From CAISIP01 sp043759735 (GTDB taxonomy: Bacteria > Pseudomonadota > Gammaproteobacteria > Burkholderiales > Burkholderiaceae_C): a stretch of DNA of 64,000 bases. Within the stretch, counting starts at the first letter, position 1, and each line of letters begins with the position of its first letter. The stretch is taken from contig JAYUQC010000073.1 in the NCBI GenBank assembly GCA_043759735.1, forward strand, positions 1 to 64,000, in the 5' to 3' direction. A model generated the notes under the pieces. The model saw only the letters and a list, made by a program, of their open reading frames with translations, did not search any database and had not been told where the DNA came from. A program made the position numbers and the translations under genes. This document shows positions 34,266 through 42,273 of the stretch, piece after piece.

Positions 34266-36017
34266 ATGAGCGACCTGCACCGCATCGCCGACCTTGTCCG
34301 CAGTGCCTTGGGTACTGCCGAGTCGTCGGGGAGCCCGTACCTGATTGGCGAACAATCGGCGGTGATGCTCGACGACGGTATCGCGTTGCGGGATTACCAG
34401 GTTTGCCTTCGCAGTGGCGAGGTGTGTTGCGTGTCGGTGGCCAGTCCCGCCATCCAGAAGTTCCCTTGTCCAGTGATTGCGGCGCACCAAACCAACTTGT
34501 CTGGACGGAAAGAAGTATTCGGACTGGCAGACAATGCCGCGTACGACTACGGTCTGATGATGGCGCGTCGCGGGCACAAGGTGTATTGCATCGACTTGCG
34601 TTGGGCCGGTGAACGACGACAGAGCATTTTTTGGGATTTCAATGGCTTTCGCGATGCCCATCCCGCATGGAGTCCCCTGGGCGCCGACTGCCGGGATTTC
34701 GAGGACCTGATCTTTCTGATGCGCTTCGTATTCGGTGAAAAATTGCCTTTCACCTTGATTGGGCATTCGCATGGAGCGGTCAATGGTTTATTTCTGGCCG
34801 CCAGTCAGCCGGCGGGTACGTTTGTCGGCGTTGCATGCAATGCTGGTTTTGCCGGATTTGCGGACAGTTCCGCTGTCGAGCGCCAGACCTATCTGGAGCG
34901 CTATTTCAATCGGCTGGCCAGTCACGACGTGTTGCTGGCCTTGGATGGGGTCATCGCGCTGGTATGTGAGAAGACGCGCCTGCGTTTGACCTGCTATCGG
35001 GACGATGAGGTGATGTTGTACCCTTTGCCAACGGCGGCACAGGCGGCCAAGCTCGATCGGATCGGGCCAGGGCTTGAACTCGCCGTGGTGGACGGACAGC
35101 ATTCTTTCCCGTCGCACATGCAGTTCAACGCGGCACGTTTTCTTGAACGCCCGCCGGGTGTTGCCAGCGGCAATACGGATCGCTATTCGCCATGGCTTGG
35201 TGCACACCGCGCCGGCGCGGGCCCCGTGGGCGCCGTAAAGGTGGACACGCAACGGCGCTTGCGCTTGCAGACGTTTGGCGGTATCGGCATCAATTCCACG
35301 GAACACGGCTGTTCCATCCTCTCCACGCTGATATCGGCGGGATTGCCACCCGCGTTTGTATTGGTCTCCGCTGAAACCGATGAACAGTTGGCACTTTCGG
35401 CTCCGTACTTCGATCGGACGGACTGGTTGATGGCGGTTGCCGACAGCGGGTTGCGGGCAGTGGCAGGACAACACACGCTGGCGCGCCTGGCCTGTGCGGC
35501 GGGCATTCCGATGTTGTTTGTGCCGGGTTTGTCCTCGGACACAGCGGTTGCGCTGGCGCGCGCCGCGCAGGTGGATGCCATTCTTCTTCTGGAGACGCCA
35601 GTTCTGCGCGGAAATATCCTGCAGACCGCGCCGGCGGGACTGATCAATTTCCACGCGGCACCCTTGCCATGCTATCGCGGATCGAATGCCACCTTGTGGG
35701 CGCTCTACCATGATGAACCCCTGGAGGTTTGGGCGCATTTCGTCGAGGCCGGCGTTGACACCGGCGACCTGATTTGCAGCTTGCCCTTGCCGGTCCTGCG
35801 TTCCGACGATTTGCCGACTCTTGCGACACGGGCATGCGAGGTGTCGGCCCTACTGGCAGTGCAGTTGATACGCCAGGCCCAGGGCGAAGGAGTCATCATC
35901 ACGGTGCAGGATGGACGACGAGCGCAACGTTTCCGTGGCGCCATGCCGGCAGAGGTGATCGATGCATGCAGGATGCGTCTTGCGCAGGGGCAGTATTCGT
36001 TCTATGTCGCACACTGA
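34266..36017 (+). CDS. Fusion of alpha/beta-hydrolase and sugar N-formyltransferase-like domain
   Basis: A 583-residue fusion. Residues 30-315 or so look like an alpha/beta hydrolase with nucleophile elbow GHSHG (Ser168) and a candidate histidine in VDGQHSF. Residues 340-583 match the formyl-transferase fold used by methionyl-tRNA and sugar formyltransferases: NFHAAPLPCYRG carries Asn461 and His463 and GVDTGD carries Asp498, the catalytic trio with normal spacing. The likely product is an N-formylated amino sugar; the hydrolase partner could be an esterase or acyltransferase. ATG 34266 follows wzt by 25 bases, and the stop overlaps the next gene by 14 bases. I do not know this fusion as a named protein. 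Confidence 0.8.
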   Translation: MSDLHRIADLVRSALGTAESSGSPYLIGEQSAVMLDDGIALRDYQVCLRSGEVCCVSVASPAIQKFPCPVIAAHQTNLSGRKEVFGLADNAAYDYGLMMARRGHKVYCIDLRWAGERRQSIFWDFNGFRDAHPAWSPLGADCRDFEDLIFLMRFVFGEKLPFTLIGHSHGAVNGLFLAASQPAGTFVGVACNAGFAGFADSSAVERQTYLERYFNRLASHDVLLALDGVIALVCEKTRLRLTCYRDDEVMLYPLPTAAQAAKLDRIGPGLELAVVDGQHSFPSHMQFNAARFLERPPGVASGNTDRYSPWLGAHRAGAGPVGAVKVDTQRRLRLQTFGGIGINSTEHGCSILSTLISAGLPPAFVLVSAETDEQLALSAPYFDRTDWLMAVADSGLRAVAGQHTLARLACAAGIPMLFVPGLSSDTAVALARAAQVDAILLLETPVLRGNILQTAPAGLINFHAAPLPCYRGSNATLWALYHDEPLEVWAHFVEAGVDTGDLICSLPLPVLRSDDLPTLATRACEVSALLAVQLIRQAQGEGVIITVQDGRRAQRFRGAMPAEVIDACRMRLAQGQYSFYVAH

Positions 36018-39000
36018 ATCCACGGTGGTCGTTGTTCGGTGCGCGTCGTTGACGACCGGCCGGCGTATCGCGTGGGAGGCGATTGCGCGCGTATGGGGAT
36101 GCACAGCAGCCTTCGTTGTCGACCACTCTCTTGCAGGCATATTCGAACAAGTCGATTTTCCGGGCGATTGCTGGGCGCTGCAGGTCCGATTGTCAGCTGC
36201 CGCCTACTGCGTCAAGCACGATGCAAAAGCATTGCGACTACTGGTCGAGGATGCCTGCCGCGCGACGCGTTCTGCAGACGGGCGCTGGCAGCTGCAGGGC
36301 GATCCGATTGGCATGCTGTCGTCGCTGATCGAATTGGACGAGGAGCCAGCAACGGCCTTGCGCGACCAGTACGGCCTGATTGAGGGGTGCAACAGTTGGC
36401 GCGATGCTGACGCACTGCTCGTGCCGGTTCTGGAACTGATTGCGGCGGCGATCGAGAAATGCGCACGGGTTCCCTTTCGTTGCGCGCCGTTTCCGGGTGG
36501 CAAGTCATGGGCCGTCGCATTCAGCAGTGACCTGGATGTGCTGGAGGATGACCATCTGGGTAGAGTCCTGGACATTCTTGCAAAGCGCGCGGTCGACCGG
36601 CCGTCGTTCATGGTTTGTGCGGTAGAAGGTTCCGAACGGACGATCCGCGATGTGCACTATGACATCAAGGACGTCAACATATTGCGCATTACCGAGCCAT
36701 TGCGAAACGCGGGCGTGGAGATCGGTTTGCATGGCAGCTACCTTGCGCACGATCGGGTGGACTGGCTGGCGCGACAAAAGCAACGATTGGAGGACGTTTT
36801 CGAGCAGAAAGTGCGAAGCCATCGGTCGCACTTTCTTCGGTTTGCCAAGCCACGGTCATGGTTGGCCCAGCGGCAAGCAGGATTCGACTATGACGCATCA
36901 CTCGGATATGCAGACCTGCCTGGCTTCAGGAATGGGTGCGCGTCCCCGATCGAGTACCTACTGGCCAATGACCAGAAGCTCTGCGTCTTCTCCACGCCAT
37001 TCATCGACCAGCATTTTTTCTGGCCGGCGATTGTCAGCGATGATGCCTTTCATGCAACGGTGGATCCCTTGCTGGCAGAACTCAGCCGGATCGGTGGTGT
37101 CATGACGCTGGACTGGCACTCCTACACCATCCGTGGCGAGATCGGCAACGGGTGGTGGGACCGATTGGAGTACATCTTGTCGCAGGCGAACCTTGCCGGC
37201 GCCTACATCGGTGGCATCGGCAGTGTTGGCGATGCCTATTTCCACAAACGGTCCGACGCAAACGACCGCGTGCCGTTGGTTGATTCGGCCGTGCAGCCAG
37301 CGATCGAGGTGCCAGGGACGGCTTCGCACACCGGCAAGCGGGGCCATCGCAGTGCGGGTCCGCAGCGCGCGGCAGCATCGCAAAGCTATTTCGACACCAG
37401 CGGTGTCTGGGCCGACCGCCCCGCGTTTTACCAGGTGCAGTTGCGTGAAACGCTGAAGGCCTTGCTGGGCAACGACCCGATATCGGTGCTGGACGTGGGA
37501 TGCGGAAACGGTCTCATCACCAATGACTTGCCACTCCATGTGAGCGTTACGGCCGTCGACCTCAGTCAGACTGCGTTGCGGCACGTCCGTGTTCCCAAAC
37601 GGCAAGGCAGTATCACTTCGTTGCCCTTTTCGGACCAGAGTTTTGACTTCGTATATTGCTTCGATGTCATTGAACACCTGTCGGACGAGGACATGCGCAC
37701 GGGATTGGAGGAACTGCAGCGGGTGGCTAGAAGACATGTGTTGGTCGCTGTGCCGCTCAACGAAGACCTGAATGCCAACTCGGTCCGGTGCGCGGAGTGC
37801 GGACTGCTGTATCACATCAACGGTCACTTGCGCGCCCACGACATCGAGTGGTTAGGTCGGATGCCAGTCACGCACACATACGAACGCAGCGCCATCTTCC
37901 TGTCGGGCGACATAACCGTGCCCCCGGTGAATCCGCTACTCAAGCTGTACTGGAGCAGCGGCATCTATCCGGAGCGGTCGGTCATGAAGTGCCCGCAATG
38001 TGGTTCCGACAGTGTGATGAGCGCCAGCCAGGGTGAATCGCTGCGGGACGTGAGGCAGATCGCTGATTCGTTTCGGTCGGCTGAGTGGGCCAACCGCCTG
38101 CGTCGCGGCGCGGGCTGGTGCGACCGCAGTGAGGGTCTGGTCTTGCTGACGCGCAAGGGTATCGCTGCCAAGCTGCCCGTGACGACCGGTGGCACGAAGC
38201 CCGGACCTCCACTGGAGGTCGATTTCGGGAACCGCTTGCAAGCGGTTGTGGGTGATTTCACGCCGGGCGCGCTGTGGGCCCGCTTCAAACTGGGGCGCGG
38301 CATTGCCCTGGACGGCGGCGGGCTCAGCCAGCTGAATGTTGAGTGCAATGACTCCTATCCCACTACGCTGAATTTTCCGGTAGTGCCGCGCCCTGGCGAT
38401 CACATGGTGCTGGAGGTGTCGTGTCTCGGCGATGCGGCCATATCATGTTTCGGCATCGACGGAGTATCGGGCGCTATTGTTCAACTACTTGATGCGTTTG
38501 CGCTCCGTGATGTCGACCATTTGCAACACACGGTCACGGTGGAATCGACATGGGCACCTGGTCGCTTTGGCCTGGCCGTGGATATTTACCTGTACGGCAC
38601 CGCGCGACTGCATCGTGTTCGTTATGTTCCGCAGCGTGCGCCTCCCGACGTCGACGTAGCCACGGTACAGCCGGGCTTCAATGTCGTGCAAGTTCCCGGT
38701 CCGGCGGGGGTGGGCACCTATTGGACCTATCACAGTCTTGCCCGTGGGAAGTTGCCGCTGACTGGCTACGGTGAGGTCGAACAGGACCAGAACGCCGAGT
38801 CAGTGGCCAGATTGTTCGAGTCCGTTTGGGAGCAAGTTCAGTTCGACAAGCAGCTATTGCTGGGACAAGAAAAGAACAAGACCCGGATAGCCGAGTTGGT
38901 GGACGAACCGGCACAGATGCGGAAAACGCTGGCACAAACCCAGGAAACTCTGACACAGACCCAGGCAACGCTGGCGAACGTTCAGCTTCGACTGGACCGC

Positions 39001-40431
39001 ACATGGGAAGTGCGGGTGCGCCGATTGGTCGGCCGCGGCCTTGCGTACGCCAAGGCCAAACTGCGCGTCACGCGCTCAGTCGTCGGCAGGCTGCTGTTTG
39101 CACATGGACGCCTGAACGTGGGACTGGCATTGGATCTGCCCCCGCGGTGGAAACCTGTCGAGCCATCCGTGGAACACGTGCCAGGGCGCGGCCCGCGTGT
39201 GTTGATCCTTTCGCATATGTTTCCCCATCCCGAGCAGCCGGGGTCTGGATCGTTCGTGCTGGAGCAGGCGCAAGCCTTGCTGCGTGCTGGCGTTGAGGTG
39301 CGTGTGGTGTCTTGCCGACCTTTCTGGATGACATCGCACCGATCCCCGTTTCGTCTGCTGGGGGCGCTATACAACTACGCGAAACTGTACGCGGGGTCGA
39401 GCCGTCGGTGGTGGTTAGTCGAGGGCGTTCTCGTCAGATTCCTGCCATACCCGATCCTTGGCCCCTTCTGGTCGCATGCCTGGGCCTACGGCGCTGCCAT
39501 TGCGCGCAACGCCAGGTATCTGCAGGCCGAATTCGAGCCCGACCTAATCCATGCGCATACCGCTTATCTGGACGGCACGGCCGCGCTGGTACTTTCGTCA
39601 CGTCTGAAGAGGCTCTATGTCATTACCGAGCATACCGGTCCATTTTCCGTCCTCACGGCCAACGCCATAATACGGCGGGCGACGCTCAAGGCGCTGGCCA
39701 AAGCGGCGCGTGTCGTAGCCGTCTCCGAGGCATTGCGCAAGGATATTGCGTGCTACCAGGATCTGGGGCCTGCCGTCATGACGGTGATTCCCAATGTCGT
39801 TGATGTCGAGCAGTTCCGCTTGGCGACAGGTTGGCATCCTCAATCGTCGGAGCCCCGCATCCTGTTTGTGGGCTACTTCGCGCCAGTCAAGAACATCCCC
39901 CTGCTGCTCGACGCCTTCAAGAAGGTTCGCGCGGTCCGGCCCGCAGCGAAGCTGATGCTCGTGGGTGGAGGTGAAGTGCCTAGCCAGCAGCAGGAGCTGA
40001 TCGACATGATTGCCCAACTGGGCCTCGCTTCGGCTGTAACGGTCAGGGGATACGCCGAACGGCGGGAGGTGGCGCGCCTCATGCGGGAGGAATGCGACAT
40101 GCTGGTGCTGGCGAGCCGGTCGGAGACCTTCGGCTGCGTGGTCGCCGAGGCGCTCGCATCCGGCAAGCCAGCGGTCATCACACCGTGCGGCGGTCCGCAG
40201 GACATCGTTACCGAACGCTGGATGGGGGAGGTCTGCGCAATCAATGGTGACGCGGAAGCGTTGGCCACGGCCATACTGGCGGTCGCAGACCGGTTGCGAT
40301 CGTTCGAGCCGCGCCGGATCCGGGAATCGGCGGTGGAGCGATTCTCAGCCCGATCTGTCGCGGGCAGGCTTTCCCAACTATACAAAGACGTGCTTGCCGA
40401 GCAGTCAGCAACTGCGCATTCCGACTCATGA
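36004..40431 (+). CDS. 1475-residue deacetylase / methyltransferase / glycosyltransferase fusion
   Basis: One uninterrupted frame with at least three enzyme regions. Residues about 165-400 resemble a NodB-like polysaccharide deacetylase (FSSDLDV with metal aspartates near 174-178, EIGLHGSY, RSHRSHFLRF, GYADLPGFRNGC). Residues 450-610 are a SAM methyltransferase (VLDVGCGNG near 496). Two CxxC pairs follow (CAECG near 597, CPQCG near 662). Residues 735-890 look beta-rich and unknown. Residues 930-1010 are a glutamine/threonine-rich coiled coil. Residues 1065-1470 are a GT4 glycosyltransferase (RVLILSHMFPHP; SRSETFGCVVAEAL). It overlaps both neighbours (14 and 4 bases). Probably a membrane-peripheral chain-modifying or terminating enzyme; function is inferred from domains. 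Confidence 0.85.
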   Translation: MSHTESTVVVVRCASLTTGRRIAWEAIARVWGCTAAFVVDHSLAGIFEQVDFPGDCWALQVRLSAAAYCVKHDAKALRLLVEDACRATRSADGRWQLQGDPIGMLSSLIELDEEPATALRDQYGLIEGCNSWRDADALLVPVLELIAAAIEKCARVPFRCAPFPGGKSWAVAFSSDLDVLEDDHLGRVLDILAKRAVDRPSFMVCAVEGSERTIRDVHYDIKDVNILRITEPLRNAGVEIGLHGSYLAHDRVDWLARQKQRLEDVFEQKVRSHRSHFLRFAKPRSWLAQRQAGFDYDASLGYADLPGFRNGCASPIEYLLANDQKLCVFSTPFIDQHFFWPAIVSDDAFHATVDPLLAELSRIGGVMTLDWHSYTIRGEIGNGWWDRLEYILSQANLAGAYIGGIGSVGDAYFHKRSDANDRVPLVDSAVQPAIEVPGTASHTGKRGHRSAGPQRAAASQSYFDTSGVWADRPAFYQVQLRETLKALLGNDPISVLDVGCGNGLITNDLPLHVSVTAVDLSQTALRHVRVPKRQGSITSLPFSDQSFDFVYCFDVIEHLSDEDMRTGLEELQRVARRHVLVAVPLNEDLNANSVRCAECGLLYHINGHLRAHDIEWLGRMPVTHTYERSAIFLSGDITVPPVNPLLKLYWSSGIYPERSVMKCPQCGSDSVMSASQGESLRDVRQIADSFRSAEWANRLRRGAGWCDRSEGLVLLTRKGIAAKLPVTTGGTKPGPPLEVDFGNRLQAVVGDFTPGALWARFKLGRGIALDGGGLSQLNVECNDSYPTTLNFPVVPRPGDHMVLEVSCLGDAAISCFGIDGVSGAIVQLLDAFALRDVDHLQHTVTVESTWAPGRFGLAVDIYLYGTARLHRVRYVPQRAPPDVDVATVQPGFNVVQVPGPAGVGTYWTYHSLARGKLPLTGYGEVEQDQNAESVARLFESVWEQVQFDKQLLLGQEKNKTRIAELVDEPAQMRKTLAQTQETLTQTQATLANVQLRLDRTWEVRVRRLVGRGLAYAKAKLRVTRSVVGRLLFAHGRLNVGLALDLPPRWKPVEPSVEHVPGRGPRVLILSHMFPHPEQPGSGSFVLEQAQALLRAGVEVRVVSCRPFWMTSHRSPFRLLGALYNYAKLYAGSSRRWWLVEGVLVRFLPYPILGPFWSHAWAYGAAIARNARYLQAEFEPDLIHAHTAYLDGTAALVLSSRLKRLYVITEHTGPFSVLTANAIIRRATLKALAKAARVVAVSEALRKDIACYQDLGPAVMTVIPNVVDVEQFRLATGWHPQSSEPRILFVGYFAPVKNIPLLLDAFKKVRAVRPAAKLMLVGGGEVPSQQQELIDMIAQLGLASAVTVRGYAERREVARLMREECDMLVLASRSETFGCVVAEALASGKPAVITPCGGPQDIVTERWMGEVCAINGDAEALATAILAVADRLRSFEPRRIRESAVERFSARSVAGRLSQLYKDVLAEQSATAHSDS

Positions 40432-41357
40432 ACATCCAGTCAAATATTGCAGCCACCAACGTTGAATTCAGCATTGTTGTGCCGGCCTATCGTGAGGCGG
40501 GCTCCATCAGGGATGTCGTGGACGACATTCGTCGCGCCGCATCTGCGGTGACAAGCCGCTTCGAACTGATCGTGGTCGATGATGGCTCGGACGACCGCAC
40601 TGGTGAATTGGCGGCGCTCGGTGGCGCTCGGGTGGTCAGTCATCCTTATAACAAGGGCTATGGAGCAGCATTGAAATCCGGCATTCGCGCGTCCAGGGGA
40701 CGGACAGTGGTGTTCATGGATGCCGACGGACAACATCGGGCGCAGGATCTCGCGTCGATAGTCGCTGCGCGGGACCGCTACGACATGGTGGTGGGGGCTC
40801 GCGCCGGAACGGCCGGATCGCCGCTGTGGCGCAAACCCGGCAAACGGGTTCTCGCGTGGGTCGTGAATCGGCTGGTGGGCCGAAAAGTACCTGATTTCAA
40901 CAGTGGGTTCCGTGCCATCGACAGGCATCTGGCGTTGCGAATTCTGCCACTGATGCCGGACGGCTTCTCTTTCTCCACGACAAGCACGATTGCGTGCTTT
41001 CGCGGTGGATTCAATGTGGGATATGTTCCGATCGAGGTTTCGCAGCGACTGTCGGGAGTCAGTTCTGTGACCGCCCACGATGGTTTTCGGACCTTGTTAT
41101 TGATCGTACGGCTCGTAACGATATTCGCGCCTTTTCGGGTGTTTCTACCGGCCAGCGTTGCCACCTTCGTGGTGGGTTGTGGGTTTGTCTCGAACGCCTA
41201 TTGGGTTACCGGCCAGGCCAGCGTCAAGGGTATCTTGATGATTCTGGCATCCTTGAACTTCTTTTTGTTCGGGATCCTTGTGGATCAGGTGAGTGCGCTT
41301 AGGCGGGGCGAGGCGATCTCAGACATTGAGGAGACCGGGGTGGCCGATGAGCGCTGA
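40428..41357 (+). CDS. Glycosyltransferase family 2, polyprenyl-phosphate sugar transferase-like
   Basis: A 309-residue GT2 enzyme with SIVVPAYREAGSI, VVDDGSDDRT and the metal-binding DADGQH, resembling dolichyl- or undecaprenyl-phosphate mannose/glucose synthases. Two hydrophobic segments near the C-terminus (about residues 225-280) would anchor it in the inner membrane. It would transfer a sugar from a nucleotide donor to a lipid phosphate or directly to the chain. It overlaps its neighbours by 4 and 11 bases, indicating translational coupling. Confidence 0.88.
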   Translation: MNIQSNIAATNVEFSIVVPAYREAGSIRDVVDDIRRAASAVTSRFELIVVDDGSDDRTGELAALGGARVVSHPYNKGYGAALKSGIRASRGRTVVFMDADGQHRAQDLASIVAARDRYDMVVGARAGTAGSPLWRKPGKRVLAWVVNRLVGRKVPDFNSGFRAIDRHLALRILPLMPDGFSFSTTSTIACFRGGFNVGYVPIEVSQRLSGVSSVTAHDGFRTLLLIVRLVTIFAPFRVFLPASVATFVVGCGFVSNAYWVTGQASVKGILMILASLNFFLFGILVDQVSALRRGEAISDIEETGVADER

Positions 41358-42225
41358 ACGGCCGCATGCCGACACCTGCCGCATCTGCAGCAATCGACCG
41401 CTGGAGTTTCATTTTGAGGCCGCAGGTCAGACGCTGCTGCGGTGCGTGCAGTGTGACTTTGTCCAGGTCAGGACCGAGCCTTCAGCTCAAGAATTGGAAG
41501 CTATTTATTCCGAAGGCTATTTCACCAGCGCAAAGTACCGCGGCGACCCGGTAGCGCAGGAACGTGAAAATGAAAGGCGATTGCGGCTGCTCAAGTGCTG
41601 GGCGCCGGATGGGTCCGACGTGCTCGACGCGGGCTGCTCGACCGGGGACTTTTTGGCGTATGCCAAGGGCTCTTTTCAGATGCATGGGCTGGATTATTCG
41701 TCTTTCGCCGTTGAGACAGCGAAAAGGCACAATCCGGACTTGGCGCAAAGGTTGAAATCGGGGTCGATCGAAGAGACAGAGTGGCCAGACCAGTCGTTCA
41801 AGGCAATATGCCTGTGGGACGTGATCGAACACCTGTGGGATCCAGTGACGGTCGTCAAAAATCTTTTGGACAAGCTTCAGCCTGGAGGAGTGATATTGAT
41901 TTCCACACCCGCTATCGACGCGCTGACCGCGCGGGTGTCCGGCCGCTATTGGCCCTTCATGACGCCGCCCGAACATCTGAGCTTTTTCGGTTTGAAAACG
42001 TTTCGCCAGATGGCGCTAGGGCTGGGCCATTGCGAAATCGTGTACGCTTCGCGCCGCGGCAAGTGGGCCAATGTCGCGTTTATCGCTTACAAGGTGACGC
42101 GCATAGCCCCGAGCTGGTTCCCCAAAGTGTTACTTTGGCCGTTCTTTCAATGGCCTCTCAAACGGTTGTCGCTATACGTTCCGACGGGCGACATACTCTA
42201 TCTCGTGCTGCGCAAGAACCACTAG
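41347..42225 (+). CDS. SAM-dependent methyltransferase with N-terminal zinc ribbon
   Basis: A 292-residue methyltransferase. The N-terminus holds CRICSN and, about 25 residues later, CVQCDF, a four-cysteine zinc site common in sugar methyltransferases of nucleotide-sugar pathways. The SAM site is VLDAGCSTGDFL, followed by LWDVIEHLWDP and a C-terminal hydrophobic region. Likely methylates a sugar of the surface glycan at C or O; the substrate is unknown. ATG 41347 lies inside the end of the GT2 gene. Confidence 0.87.
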   Translation: MSAERPHADTCRICSNRPLEFHFEAAGQTLLRCVQCDFVQVRTEPSAQELEAIYSEGYFTSAKYRGDPVAQERENERRLRLLKCWAPDGSDVLDAGCSTGDFLAYAKGSFQMHGLDYSSFAVETAKRHNPDLAQRLKSGSIEETEWPDQSFKAICLWDVIEHLWDPVTVVKNLLDKLQPGGVILISTPAIDALTARVSGRYWPFMTPPEHLSFFGLKTFRQMALGLGHCEIVYASRRGKWANVAFIAYKVTRIAPSWFPKVLLWPFFQWPLKRLSLYVPTGDILYLVLRKNH

Positions 42226-42273
42226 CGCCGGCATCTAGGCATGGCGGCAAATGCCAGAAAGTGACTCAATAGG

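Noticed and set aside
36004..40431. Possibility that the 1475-residue frame is an assembly join or frameshift artefact
   Set aside because: The frame is continuous, the domains are joined by plausible linkers, and both ends overlap neighbouring genes in the style of the rest of the operon.
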